A stretch of 64,000 nucleotides of DNA from HGM04593 sp045634365 (GTDB lineage: Bacteria > Bacteroidota > Bacteroidia > Bacteroidales > Bacteroidaceae), in contig JAZRAC010000026.1 in the NCBI GenBank assembly GCA_045634365.1, forward strand, positions 33,397 to 97,396. The letters are read 5' to 3'. The number at the start of each line of letters is the position of its first letter. Position 1 is the first letter of the stretch. The notes under the pieces were generated by a model. The model did not search any database and was not told the DNA's origin. It saw nothing but the letters and a program-made list of their open reading frames with translations. The position numbers were made by a program, and so were the translations under genes. Positions 48,360 to 57,945 of the stretch are shown one piece after another.

Positions 48360-48437
48360 TGTTGACCTTGTGCCGGCAGCAGACTCTCCCCACCTTTGCA
48401 AAATGCCTTTGCGAGGGTGGGGAATTTTCTCTAAAAA

Positions 48438-48523
48438 GTAGGGAGAAAACTTTAAAAGGTAGGGAGAAAAGTATTATATTTGCACAAAAAGTAGGGAGAA
48501 AGTTTCTAGAAAGTAGGGAGAAA
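48438..48523 (+). promoter_or_regulatory. Fic promoter with four GTAGGGAGAAA boxes
   Basis: Boxes lie at 48438-48448, 48459-48469, 48491-48501 and 48513-48523; a -7 box TATATTTG (48475-48482) sits between the second and third. Spacings are 21, 32 and 22 nt, near integral helical turns, so a repeated operator is likely. Three further copies, 21 nt apart, occur inside the fic coding region at 49332, 49353 and 49374. Confidence 0.7.
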
Positions 48524-48532
48524 CTATAAACG

Positions 48533-49549
48533 ATGAATTTTATGGCTAACAAATTAGAACAACTTGTAACAAGATATCGGGAACTGGGTATTGACAATCA
48601 GATAGACTACGACAAATTCTATCTCTACTCGTTGATTACCCATTCAACTGCCATTGAGGGATCAACTATCACTGAGTTGGAGAATCAGATAATGTTCGAC
48701 CACGGTGTGAGCCTCAAAGGAAAGAGCATTGAGGAACAGAGTATGAACCTCGATTTGAAGGTTGCATACGAAAAATCTATTGAACTTGCGAAGCAGCATA
48801 AGCCGATTACGATAGATATGCTCATTTCGCTTTCGGCACTTGTGATGAGAAATACAGGCAAGGAGTATAAAACCGCTCTTGGTGACTTCTCCTCAGCTCG
48901 CGGTGAATTGCGTCTGCTTAATGTTACAGCAGGTGTTGGCGGTCGTTCATATATGAATTACAGCAAGGTTCCTGCAAAGTTGGCAGAATATTGCGAGAAA
49001 CTTAACTCAGAAAGAGCAAAGGCATCTACGATGTCGATTGATGAGTTTTACCAAATGTCGTTTGATGCTCACTATAATCTTGTAACAATTCATCCTTGGG
49101 CTGATGGCAATGGGCGCATGGCTCGTTTGGTTATGAATATGTTGCAGTTTGAATTTGGTCTCATCCCCACAAAGATTCTCAAAGAGGATAAAGAGGAATA
49201 TATCAAAGCGTTAGTTGCCACACGAGAGGATGATAACCTTGATATTTTCAGAGGGTTTATGACCTCAATGATGGAGCAGAACCTGCAAAATGAGATTACC
49301 ACCTATTTGGTCTCTATCGGAGTTGAAGAAAGTAGGGAGAAAACTTCAAAAGGTGGGGAGAAACCTACAAAAAGTAGGGATAAAATCATTGCCTTGCTAT
49401 CGGAAGATGGTGAATTAAGTGCAGCAGCTCTTGCCGAGAAGATTGGAATTTCCGCTAAAGCTGTTGAAAAGCACCTTGCCAATCTTAAAGCCGATGGCAT
49501 CATAGAGCGTATTGGCCCGGCCAAGGGTGGATATTGGAAAGTTAAGTAG
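48533..49549 (+). CDS. Fic-domain protein with C-terminal winged helix
   Basis: The 338-aa protein has the Fic motif HPWADGNGRMAR (residues 187-198), complete for AMP transfer, and an N-terminal STAIEGST segment (Glu42) that fits the inhibitory helix of class II Fic proteins. A linker with three seven-residue repeats (SREKTSK, GGEKPTK, SRDK) leads to a C-terminal HTH (SAAALAEKIGISAKAVEKHL). The HTH probably binds the boxes at its own promoter. Starts at 48533 or 48542 are both possible. Target unknown. Confidence 0.85.
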   Translation: MNFMANKLEQLVTRYRELGIDNQIDYDKFYLYSLITHSTAIEGSTITELENQIMFDHGVSLKGKSIEEQSMNLDLKVAYEKSIELAKQHKPITIDMLISLSALVMRNTGKEYKTALGDFSSARGELRLLNVTAGVGGRSYMNYSKVPAKLAEYCEKLNSERAKASTMSIDEFYQMSFDAHYNLVTIHPWADGNGRMARLVMNMLQFEFGLIPTKILKEDKEEYIKALVATREDDNLDIFRGFMTSMMEQNLQNEITTYLVSIGVEESREKTSKGGEKPTKSRDKIIALLSEDGELSAAALAEKIGISAKAVEKHLANLKADGIIERIGPAKGGYWKVK

Positions 49550-49743
49550 CACGAAAGTCTCTTACATTATAACTATCTGCATCATTTTATTGCCGAATGA
49601 TGCAGATTTTTTTGTTTGAAGCAATTTGTGTTTCTTCCTAACTATGACACGATAGGACAACCTATGACACGTGCGGTCAAAATGGCGTAGAGAGGCGTGT
49701 GAGCCACATTTCGTATTGATTATTCATATATCTTTGCCCTTAC

Positions 49744-49817
49744 AAAGGGCGAAAATAGTCGGCGCCTCGGCATAGAAAGTAAACTTCCTCTGCGCTCGGC
49801 TTGCACTGTTTTTATCC
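49744..49817 (+). repeat. 74-bp direct repeat, copy 1
   Basis: It starts AAAGGGCGAAAA, contains GGCGCCTCGGCATAGAAAG and ends TTGCACTGTTTTTATCC. It matches 55402-55475 at 72 of 74 bases. It lies just upstream of the gene at 49842; a TATCTTTG -7 box at 49729-49736 precedes it. No gene lies between 49550 and 49841. Confidence 0.88.
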
Positions 49818-49841
49818 CTCAAACGATTAACAAAGCTGACT

Positions 49842-50579
49842 ATGAATAAGAGACAAACGGAATATATTGCACTCTATTTATTTGTATTTGGAGCGATATT
49901 GCTCTTTGGTGTTATGGCACGAAAATTTGTGCTTGTCAAAGGGTATGACGAGTTCAGTTCGGCTGCTGCATTCTTCGCGACAGTAATTGTGTTGTCTGCA
50001 CTCTATATCAGTCTACAAATGACGCTCAATGAGTTGCTGTTGCCACGAATGGAGAAGTTCCTGATGAAATTTCCTGCGTTCCAGAAGTTGGAGGAAGTGG
50101 CTGTTGTTGCCGAAGTTCCCACTATCGCCACCGAGCCTATTGAGGAGATTGCTGTTGTTGAAACTCCCCCACAGCCATCGGAGTATGAGGTTTTGCGTGC
50201 CAATGCCATTGCCGAGCAAGAGCGTGCATCGCAGGCCAAATTGGAGCGAGTTCTCGACTACACCAAGCAGACAATGGTTGCCTATATGAGTGAGGCGGAT
50301 TTAGACCGCTTGTGTGGCTACATCACAGAGTATAGTTTGGGCGACACCCCTCGCGAGGTATCGCCCGTATCAGTTGATTCTGCACTCAAAAGCATCGACT
50401 TGATGCACTTCGGCTGGAACATCGGCAAAGCATTCGGCAAAAAGCGCATCCACACCGCCACATTCATTAAGAATGTCTTTGCTCACGCCCTCCGCGACAT
50501 CGAAGTCTCAACCATCGAGCGCAAGATGTCGCACACCGAATCGGAGTGCAGGATAAAATTGGATGGAAATATAGGGTAA
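49842..50579 (+). CDS. Two-TM protein of a mobile element, function unknown
   Basis: The 245-aa protein has TM helices at about 8-27 and 41-63, a Pro/Val/Glu-rich linker (about 85-115) and a soluble C-terminal domain (YMSEADLDRLCGYITEYSLG, HFGWNIGKAFGKKRIHTATF). No family was recognised. It shares a leader repeat with the primase gene at 55573, which suggests that both came from one element. Confidence 0.6.
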   Translation: MNKRQTEYIALYLFVFGAILLFGVMARKFVLVKGYDEFSSAAAFFATVIVLSALYISLQMTLNELLLPRMEKFLMKFPAFQKLEEVAVVAEVPTIATEPIEEIAVVETPPQPSEYEVLRANAIAEQERASQAKLERVLDYTKQTMVAYMSEADLDRLCGYITEYSLGDTPREVSPVSVDSALKSIDLMHFGWNIGKAFGKKRIHTATFIKNVFAHALRDIEVSTIERKMSHTESECRIKLDGNIG

Positions 50580-50601
50580 ATAATATAAATTACTATATAT
50601 G

Positions 50602-53600
50602 TCAAAATTTAAATTCTATTTTCTCAACAATTTCTTTCATTTGATATTTACTATTCTCCCAAAATTTTATTGGGAGGATTGTATACTTTGGATTCTCTGT
50701 ATTTATATCATAGACATAATATACATAATAACAAGAAGAATGTTCTTTTGCAAAAGCCAACTCATGGGGAGTCATATAAAATGTGTTTCTATCACCGGTT
50801 TTAACTTCCACATATATTTCTTCATTATGTGTATCTTTATAAGAAATATCATATTCCCCAGATTTTGCTAAACCAGGTGCGAGAATTTTTAACTCAATAA
50901 AAGCCTCAGATATAGGGAATACATTCGGTTCGCCATATTCTTCTTTTAATAAATTGTATATTAGTAGTTCTCCGATATTTCCTATTTGTTTAAGTTTACG
51001 GTTTTTATTATCTTCCTTCTGATAAGAAAATACACCTCTGGAGTGTTGTATGTTTTTTTTATTAATAGCAATTGCATTATGCTCAGCTATAGGCAATATT
51101 TCCGTTTTTCGAGGCTTTATTAATCTGTACTTTGAATATATATCTTCATTATCTTTTGACTGATACGTAATGATATTAGCATTATCTTTATCCCCAATCC
51201 ATTCATCAAATTCTTTTTTCAAATTAAAATATATCATTGTTCGAACCTTCTGATCGCTTCCTATTTCTTCTCTATATTTATCATAAGGATTCAATGTCTT
51301 ATAGTTCTGATTATAGGCATTACGTGCTGATTGTAAATTATCAATATCTCTCCATTCTCCAAATTCTTTTATTATATCATTTATAGGATCATAATTTATA
51401 GAATTGATAATCTCAACAGTATTTATGTAATGGTTAAATCTATCAACAGTTGAAATAAACTCCTTTTGCAGTTCAATATTTCCAATTGCTTTGGTAAATA
51501 GGGCATTTTCAAACTTGATAGCTTCTTCGCGAATAAATTTATCTAATTTTGATTTAAAATAGTTTCTAACATCAATAGTATATATAAATCCAGCTTTTTC
51601 AAAATCTGTAATGTCTATATTAATATCATTGAATAGTTCTATTATATGGCGGCTATTAGAAGTGGAGTCAAATGCTTCAAAATCAATTAGACATTCACGG
51701 ATCTCATAGCTTGGGCTTATTTTTTTTATTGTATCAATAAAGTTCTGTTTAATATCATTATACTCAATATCATTAATTACACTCAATGAACCAAATTCTT
51801 TTTGTATAAGAAATTCTCTATCTTCTTTACTTGAAGCGCGAAAGAGTTCACCAATTTTATTAGAATCAAAACCTGGTGTGTTAGCAATATTAGCAAAGAT
51901 ATTTTCAATACATATGGATAATTCATTAACATTATAATTAGTCCCGTTAACAACAATAAACCAATTAGTAATAGTATCTCTTACTAAAGAATAATTGTCA
52001 TAAATAGATGTACAAACTCCATTTTCACTGATATTTAACGTGCTAACCAAAGTGATTTTTAGTTTAGATAGATTATTCCCTATATTTTCATTTCTTTCAG
52101 AGTATGCTCTTACATATTTAAAAAACTCTTTCAATAATGATTGAAATTCATTATTAAGAGGTGAAATTATTTCACTTTCTCGAATTATAGTATAATCTTT
52201 ATCGTATTCCTTGCACCCAAAAATTTGTACAAAGTTTTGATTATTTGTTCGTTGTCCCTTATCTATAATATGAAAAGCCTTTTTGTTAATTATTTTAGCA
52301 GATGGGAGATATGCTTGATTGGCAGGATAATACATTAGATTACTATTATATTTTACCAATAATTTACCATCTCTAAAAAAAATCCGTTTATTTTCTGACT
52401 CATCAAATTTCAAATTTGAAGGTTGCTCTACAACTCTATAAATTGCTCTAAATAAATCTATGTTTAATGGAGTTTCATTTTTCTGGATAGTAAGTAATAA
52501 TCCATAAAATGCATCAGAGGATAAATCAGTAATGTGCTTGGCAAACTGAAATTTTGATAATACAGATACGATATCTTGATGTTTTTCGCCCAAATGTTGG
52601 CATATTTCATTTATGATTTTATCTGTTAATACAGGTATAAATTGCTCGAATTTTTGATTAGTTCTACTCGTAAAACCATTCAGTATATCTTTTGGCGCAA
52701 TGTGTTTACCGTTAATTTCTATCCATGCAGAATTATTGAAAACAGCGAGGATGTAATTCCTTATACGGCCTGTAAATTTCGTTTCTGTTCCACTCCATTG
52801 ATTATTTCCATGATACCTTATATTGGCATCTGAAGGATAATATTTAGCATCAAGTGTTGCCGACAAATTATGATCTTTTAGAATCCATCTAATAATATCA
52901 TATGTCGTCATATTTTGAAGCATCTGTTCTAAATCTAAGATATATGGCAATCTGTATTTGCAATAAGAAATTTTTGTTGAAGTAGTCCCAGAGAATACCC
53001 CTGTATTTAAGATATCTTGCTTAATTATCCTATCATACGATTCAAGAGGCTTATTGATGTCATAAATTTCAATTTTAGGGAAGTCTAAAACCCCAAAATG
53101 TTGAATAAATTCTTTAAAATCATCCTTTTTATCATCTTTTATATCAAATATTTCTTTACAAGGAAAAGCATAGAAATTTTGCGAAAATAGTTTTTCAGAA
53201 ATATCATTACCATATTTCTCGTTAAAATACAACTTATTACATACAGCAACAGAACCTTTTACGGTCGGAAAATTTAATCCACTACCTGGATATGATAATA
53301 TTCCATCTTTATTATGACCATAATGTTTCCACAACCATTTAACGAATTCAACAGACCTTTGATAATCATCTTTAATAGATGAATTTATTGTTGGAATAAT
53401 ATTGTTACTGTCTCTGTATTTAAAATTAACAATAGGGAATATTTTATGTTGACAGATGAAGCGAATGACATTCTTTTTTCTATTGTCATCCTCTTTATCT
53501 GTATATATGGGCATATTAAGTACTTCATCAATTAATTTTTTTTGATATCTTTCATATATTGCCGGAACTTCAACCCAGTTAGGTAATTCGATCGAATCAA

Positions 53601-55191
53601 AATCCCCCTCTAAGAAATAGCATTCTTCATTAAATTCTAACCAATCACCTAATTGATTTTTTATAAGTTTAGGTAATAACTTGCTATTGCGATAGTATTC
53701 GTTCCACCATATAAAAACTTCTATTTGTTGAGTTATATTCCATTTGTCTGAATGTATGTTAATAGCCCTGCATAACTCATGATGAGATAATGACAAATCA
53801 AGTCCTAATCTAGTTGATATAAGTTTTATTAAACTATTTTGATTTGGGTCATCAGTGTATTTAAGTAGTTTATTAAATGTTTCACCAATTAAAATTTGTG
53901 GAAATTTATGTTGTATTATATTAGGTCTATCTTCAATTGAAATTAGTTGATCGTTAACAGTTCTAAACATCAAAAGTTTAGATAAACTTTTGATATAATA
54001 ATCCTCTAAATTAAATTTTGAAAATGAAGTTGAGAAGCTCCAAATGTAGCCATCCCTATAATTTGCAGGCAATAAAATTTCATATGCTTTATTTAATTCT
54101 TTATTACTTATAAATATTTTAGCTACTTCCACTAGAAAGTCTAACTGTGTTTCAACAATTCTTTTGTTTATTTCACTAAAATGAATAGTATTACGATGAT
54201 CTCCTAATGAATATGTCGCATGAAGGATACAATTAAAAGGAGAATCTGTATCAAGCAGTGGAAAATATGAATATAGATGTTTAATGTTATTATTATCATA
54301 AGGTACAGCAATGGCTAATTGGATATCTTTTGTTATACCATCATCATCTATTACATTAGGTATACTTTTCCTATAAAGATGAAATTTCTCTTTACAAATG
54401 ATAATATCATTATCGATTTTACATAGTTCAATATTAACACTTCGTATTTCACCAGATACTTTTTCATCTGAAATTTTTCTTTCGTAACAAATATTATTTT
54501 GATCTGTTCTAATGTTTATTCTTGAAATGTTAGGGAGAAATAAAAGAATACGTAAATCTATATTATCCAATTGACTTTCAACTGAAAAATCATCGGTTGT
54601 TTCTTCGGCTTTTATATAAACTTCAATTGTTGTTTGATTTTTAGGGCGATTATGTTCTATATTTTCAGGGACAGCCAACATTGGTATATAAAGATTTGGT
54701 TCTTTTGCTAATTGTTTGGCAATTTGTTCTTCATTTTTTAGGCTATCTAGAATTTTACTTGCAATCTCTTTGGAAAATTTTATTGCATATTCTCCAGAAT
54801 AAATTCGAACTTCATCTGCCCAGTTCAATATTGATCTAAAACCTGTGCCTTTATTGCCAATATATTTACCTTTTTTAGGACTATTGTTTCCTTGGACAAT
54901 CGCTTTAATTCCCTCATCGTCGAAAAATGTTCCAGTGTTGGCCACAATCAAACGACCTTGGCTATAACTAATATTTACATTCAGTTCTGATTCTGATTGA
55001 CAACCCAAGTCTATACTTTTCTGATACGCATCATCAGCGTTCTGGAGTAATTCTAATATCTCCCTTCCATGATATCCTTTAATATCTCTTCTCTCGATAT
55101 TATTTTCTGATATCAACTCTTCTCTAATCTGTAGTTTAATATGCTTCTCAATATATTCTCTATGTAGAGTATTGATGTATTCTGTATTCAT
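50602..55191 (-). CDS. Giant GHKL-ATPase (sacsin-like) with C-terminal DUF3883
   Basis: The 1,529-aa protein opens with a GHKL/Hsp90-like ATPase site: EILELLQNADDAY (N box), LIVANTGTFFDDEGI (G1) and GNKGTGFRSIL (G2), as in sacsin and NO VEIN proteins. The middle 1,200 residues lack clear motifs. The C-terminus is DUF3883 (IGNIGELLIYNLLKEEYGEP) with PD-(D/E)xK-like acids in GEYDISYKD and IYVEVKTGD. Such proteins occur in defence islands. It is much more AT-rich than its neighbours. ATG 55191 is preferred to the in-frame TTG at 55203. Confidence 0.8.
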   Translation of the reverse strand: MNTEYINTLHREYIEKHIKLQIREELISENNIERRDIKGYHGREILELLQNADDAYQKSIDLGCQSESELNVNISYSQGRLIVANTGTFFDDEGIKAIVQGNNSPKKGKYIGNKGTGFRSILNWADEVRIYSGEYAIKFSKEIASKILDSLKNEEQIAKQLAKEPNLYIPMLAVPENIEHNRPKNQTTIEVYIKAEETTDDFSVESQLDNIDLRILLFLPNISRINIRTDQNNICYERKISDEKVSGEIRSVNIELCKIDNDIIICKEKFHLYRKSIPNVIDDDGITKDIQLAIAVPYDNNNIKHLYSYFPLLDTDSPFNCILHATYSLGDHRNTIHFSEINKRIVETQLDFLVEVAKIFISNKELNKAYEILLPANYRDGYIWSFSTSFSKFNLEDYYIKSLSKLLMFRTVNDQLISIEDRPNIIQHKFPQILIGETFNKLLKYTDDPNQNSLIKLISTRLGLDLSLSHHELCRAINIHSDKWNITQQIEVFIWWNEYYRNSKLLPKLIKNQLGDWLEFNEECYFLEGDFDSIELPNWVEVPAIYERYQKKLIDEVLNMPIYTDKEDDNRKKNVIRFICQHKIFPIVNFKYRDSNNIIPTINSSIKDDYQRSVEFVKWLWKHYGHNKDGILSYPGSGLNFPTVKGSVAVCNKLYFNEKYGNDISEKLFSQNFYAFPCKEIFDIKDDKKDDFKEFIQHFGVLDFPKIEIYDINKPLESYDRIIKQDILNTGVFSGTTSTKISYCKYRLPYILDLEQMLQNMTTYDIIRWILKDHNLSATLDAKYYPSDANIRYHGNNQWSGTETKFTGRIRNYILAVFNNSAWIEINGKHIAPKDILNGFTSRTNQKFEQFIPVLTDKIINEICQHLGEKHQDIVSVLSKFQFAKHITDLSSDAFYGLLLTIQKNETPLNIDLFRAIYRVVEQPSNLKFDESENKRIFFRDGKLLVKYNSNLMYYPANQAYLPSAKIINKKAFHIIDKGQRTNNQNFVQIFGCKEYDKDYTIIRESEIISPLNNEFQSLLKEFFKYVRAYSERNENIGNNLSKLKITLVSTLNISENGVCTSIYDNYSLVRDTITNWFIVVNGTNYNVNELSICIENIFANIANTPGFDSNKIGELFRASSKEDREFLIQKEFGSLSVINDIEYNDIKQNFIDTIKKISPSYEIRECLIDFEAFDSTSNSRHIIELFNDINIDITDFEKAGFIYTIDVRNYFKSKLDKFIREEAIKFENALFTKAIGNIELQKEFISTVDRFNHYINTVEIINSINYDPINDIIKEFGEWRDIDNLQSARNAYNQNYKTLNPYDKYREEIGSDQKVRTMIYFNLKKEFDEWIGDKDNANIITYQSKDNEDIYSKYRLIKPRKTEILPIAEHNAIAINKKNIQHSRGVFSYQKEDNKNRKLKQIGNIGELLIYNLLKEEYGEPNVFPISEAFIELKILAPGLAKSGEYDISYKDTHNEEIYVEVKTGDRNTFYMTPHELAFAKEHSSCYYVYYVYDINTENPKYTILPIKFWENSKYQMKEIVEKIEFKF

Positions 55192-55401
55192 ATGAGAAAT
55201 CAATTAAATAAAAATTTTACTTCAAATTTACTGATATTATATTATATAGTAGCGTTTTACTGCCCATATTTTATCATCACACATTCCACATTTTGCAAAA
55301 ATCAGCACTTTAACTCACCTTCAACCACCATCCAAAAGTTATTTCGCAGTTATATTTTGGTGGGTGATGCCACCATTATAACACTGATTTCCTTTGCCAT
55401 C

Positions 55402-55475
55402 AAAGGGCGAAAACAGGCGGCGCCTCGGCATAGAAAGTAAACTTCCTCTGCGCTCGGCTTGCACTGTTTTTATCC
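55402..55475 (+). repeat. 74-bp direct repeat, copy 2
   Basis: Second copy of the repeat at 49744-49817, 72 of 74 bases identical, 26 nt before the excisionase fragment. Confidence 0.88.
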
Positions 55476-55501
55476 AACGAAACATTAAAACTAATTCGCG
55501 T

Positions 55502-55594
55502 ATGGCAAACGAAAACATCACATTTGATAAGCTGCCGCAGGCGGTGGGTTATCTGACAAAACAGAAAAATCTATGGCATACAGATTCATATTAG
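55502..55594 (+). pseudogene. Excisionase/HTH protein, N-terminal stub
   Basis: The 30-codon ORF begins MANENITFDKLPQAVGYLTK, the usual start of Bacteroidetes excisionase-like HTH_17 proteins. It then diverges (QKNLWHTDSY) and stops; the HTH itself is missing. It overlaps the start of the primase-like gene by 22 nt, so a deletion seems to have joined the two. Confidence 0.55.
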
Positions 55595-56979
55595 AACCAT
55601 ACAAGGGTGTCAGCTCGCGGCACATCTGCCCTAACTGCCACCGAAAAAGTTGTTTCGCACGCTACATAGACACAGATGAGCAGATACGCTTTCCCGACTA
55701 TGTAGGACGATGCAACCACGAACAGAAGTGCGGCTACAACTATACGCCGAAGATGTACTTCGCAGAGAATCCCTATGCAAGGGAGCAACTCAGTGATGAC
55801 TACCGTCCTGTGGTAAAACCCATAAAAATAGAGCCACCACCGCCATCATTCATCGAGCCGAAGATGATGCAACTCTCGATGAGCCACTATGAGAAGAATC
55901 ATCTTTATCACTTCCTAAAAACAATGCTCGGCAATTCGGCAGCCAGCGAGCTGATGCAACGCTACAATGTAGGCTCATCGAAACATTGGACGGGTGCAAC
56001 GGTCTTTTGGCAAGTCGATATTTCGGGGCGTATTCGCACAGGAAAAGTGATGCTCTACAACCTCGAAAATGGACGAAGAATTAAGGATCCACACAACTAT
56101 ATTACGTGGGTTCATTCGCTCTTGAAAAAGGAGAAATTTTACTTACGACAATGCCTGTTTGGGGAGCAGCTTTTACCCTCCGACAGCCACCGAACGGTGG
56201 CACTTGTAGAGAGCGAAAAGAGAGCTTTGATAGCCTCCCATTTTCTGTCGCAATACCTATGGATTGCAACGGGCGGGAAGAACGGAGCGTTCAACAAAAA
56301 GGAGATGAGCGTACTGAAAAAACGGCAAGTTTTACTCTTCCCCGACCTCGGAGCAACCGACTATTGGAGGGGTAAAATGGAGATGATGCAACGGCTCGGA
56401 ATAGAGGTTTCACTCTTCGATTTTATGGAGAATAACGCCACCGATGAGGAGCGAAAAGCGGGTTACGACATTGCCGATTATCTCTTAAAAGCCACGAGTA
56501 AGCGAGGGCAAAGGGAGTTTACTCACTATGCCGAGCGAGAGTGGGTTCGTGTAAACAAAGCTAATTACAATGACTTGATTTGTGACTTCAATCTCTACCT
56601 ATGCGAGAGATATGGTTACAGAAATGCGTGCAGTGTTATGTGGAACGAAAACGGCATCTGCATCAGTATTCACAGGGGAAGTTTGGATATCTATGTCCGC
56701 TTCTGGGAGTACAGCAAGGGTGTAGGTAACTACCCCGACTGGAGTATTATCATCGCCCGTTGCGAGTTCTGTGATGAACTGCGAGAGCACCGCTTCGAAC
56801 TCCTCAAAGACCTTGTACGATTCTTCAAGGAGTATATGCCCCGCTACGGGTATAAACACCTCTGCACCGAGGATGACGACTACAAGTATTACCAGACGCT
56901 CAACCTCCCTTGCATCAAACGCGGCTTTATGGGACGCCACTGCAACTACGGAGCACCGCTGAGAGATGTTGATGTGTAA
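55573..56979 (+). CDS. Mobile-element primase-like protein (DUF6371, TOPRIM-like)
   Basis: The 468-aa protein has an N-terminal zinc finger (HICPNCHRKSCF, then GRCNHEQKCGY) and a TOPRIM-like core (TVALVESEKRALIASHF with its Glu, VLLFPDLGATDYW with its Asp). This is the DUF6371 type found on Bacteroidales conjugative and mobilisable elements, where it probably primes replication. It appears intact, but its usual neighbours (full excisionase, mobilisation genes, integrase) are absent. Confidence 0.7.
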   Translation: MAYRFILEPYKGVSSRHICPNCHRKSCFARYIDTDEQIRFPDYVGRCNHEQKCGYNYTPKMYFAENPYAREQLSDDYRPVVKPIKIEPPPPSFIEPKMMQLSMSHYEKNHLYHFLKTMLGNSAASELMQRYNVGSSKHWTGATVFWQVDISGRIRTGKVMLYNLENGRRIKDPHNYITWVHSLLKKEKFYLRQCLFGEQLLPSDSHRTVALVESEKRALIASHFLSQYLWIATGGKNGAFNKKEMSVLKKRQVLLFPDLGATDYWRGKMEMMQRLGIEVSLFDFMENNATDEERKAGYDIADYLLKATSKRGQREFTHYAEREWVRVNKANYNDLICDFNLYLCERYGYRNACSVMWNENGICISIHRGSLDIYVRFWEYSKGVGNYPDWSIIIARCEFCDELREHRFELLKDLVRFFKEYMPRYGYKHLCTEDDDYKYYQTLNLPCIKRGFMGRHCNYGAPLRDVDV

Positions 56980-57010
56980 CGGTTGAAGCAACCTTAGAAT
57001 GTGAGAGACT

Positions 57011-57241
57011 CATTTGTCCGAAGGTATCCAAATTTTTCGGATAGTATCGGACAAATGGGGCTTTTTATGTATTAGGATTGAGAAATATTCTTCCACGTCT
57101 GAGATATCTACAGAGCATTTGTCCGAAGCAATTAGAAAAATTCTAATACCATTGGACAAATGGTATCTATTCTGAAACGCCAATCTATTTCGAGCATTTT
57201 TCCGAAGCTTACAAATAAATTTTGTAAAGGTCGGACAAATG
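57011..57241. repeat. Three 47-nt hairpin repeats with covarying cores
   Basis: Units at 57011-57057, 57116-57162 and 57195-57241 are each exactly 47 nt. Their outer arms are CATTTGTCCGA and TCGGACAAATG or close variants. The inner stems differ in sequence but always pair: TATCC/GGATA, ATTAGAA/TTCTAAT, TTACAAA/TTTGTAA. The first is followed by CTTTTT and could also terminate. No gene lies between 56980 and 57422. Confidence 0.85.
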
Positions 57242-57368
57242 GTCTCTATACCTTCTGACCGCCCCTCTTTCGCTTTACAAACGACCCAACTTCCGCATTA
57301 CTTACAAATCGTAAGGCAAAATACAAATTTTTCTAATTTGGAAAGGTGTTTTTCTCGATGATTTTAGC

Positions 57369-57397
57369 TTTGTATTGCATAATATTTTATAACTTTG
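57369..57397 (+). promoter_or_regulatory. Promoter of the first cluster module
   Basis: TTTG at 57369-57372 and TAACTTTG at 57390-57397 are 17 nt apart. The start falls near 57404, so the ATG at 57423 rather than 57405 should be used. Confidence 0.65.
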
Positions 57398-57422
57398 TGG
57401 TACTATGAAAATCACTTGTAAA

Positions 57423-57629
57423 ATGGATAAACCCAAAAATCGCATAAAAGAGGTGCTCGAAGAGCGCGGAATAAAACAAACTTGGCTGGCTGAACGACTT
57501 GGCAAGAGTTTCTGCATAGTAAACTCTTATGTTTGCAACCGCCGCCAACCCAGTCTCGAAGTCCTCTTTGAGATAGCTAAGATATTGGATGTAAATCCCA
57601 AAGAACTTATAGAAGACAATAATGAATAA
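57423..57629 (+). CDS. XRE-family HTH regulator (module 1)
   Basis: The 68-aa protein is one HTH_3 domain: RIKEVLEERGIKQTWLAERL, then SLEVLFEIAKILDVNPKELI. It likely controls the cluster that follows. It resembles the regulator at 61512 in size and layout. It overlaps the next ORF by 8 nt. Confidence 0.85.
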   Translation: MDKPKNRIKEVLEERGIKQTWLAERLGKSFCIVNSYVCNRRQPSLEVLFEIAKILDVNPKELIEDNNE

Positions 57630-57900
57630 TATATACGAACTCGCCAAGGAATTCTACGATTTAGTAGAAAAATCACGAAGAGGCATCAATGTCGACGATG
57701 TGATGATTGAGTGCATAATGCAAAAAATCAAAGATGGACATGATCAAAGCATAGATTGTGATATGTTTTTAGATGATGCCCAAAAGCAACGCCGTAAATC
57801 ATTATACGCAGATGCTGTTAGAGAAATGAAAAAGTATTGCAAACAAACCATTGAGGATAACAAAGAAGTTCGACGCAGGATTGCAGAGCATAAATTATAG
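57622..57900 (+). CDS. Small helical protein, function unknown
   Basis: The 92-aa charged protein is predicted helical (ELAKEFYDLVEKSRRGINVD, KKYCKQTIEDNKEVRRRI). No family was recognised. Coupling to the XRE gene (8-nt overlap) suggests a partner role, for example an antitoxin or cofactor; this is inference. Confidence 0.6.
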   Translation: MNNIYELAKEFYDLVEKSRRGINVDDVMIECIMQKIKDGHDQSIDCDMFLDDAQKQRRKSLYADAVREMKKYCKQTIEDNKEVRRRIAEHKL

Positions 57901-57945
57901 GTGGAGGCTGTTATTCAATATTGGTGTATTATTTAATAAAGATTT

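Noticed and set aside
57011..57241. Integron attC sites
   Set aside because: The arms lack the attC R-box consensus and no integron integrase or cassettes are present.
57011..57241. CRISPR array
   Set aside because: Only three units, unequal spacing, and the variable part is inside the hairpin rather than between repeats.
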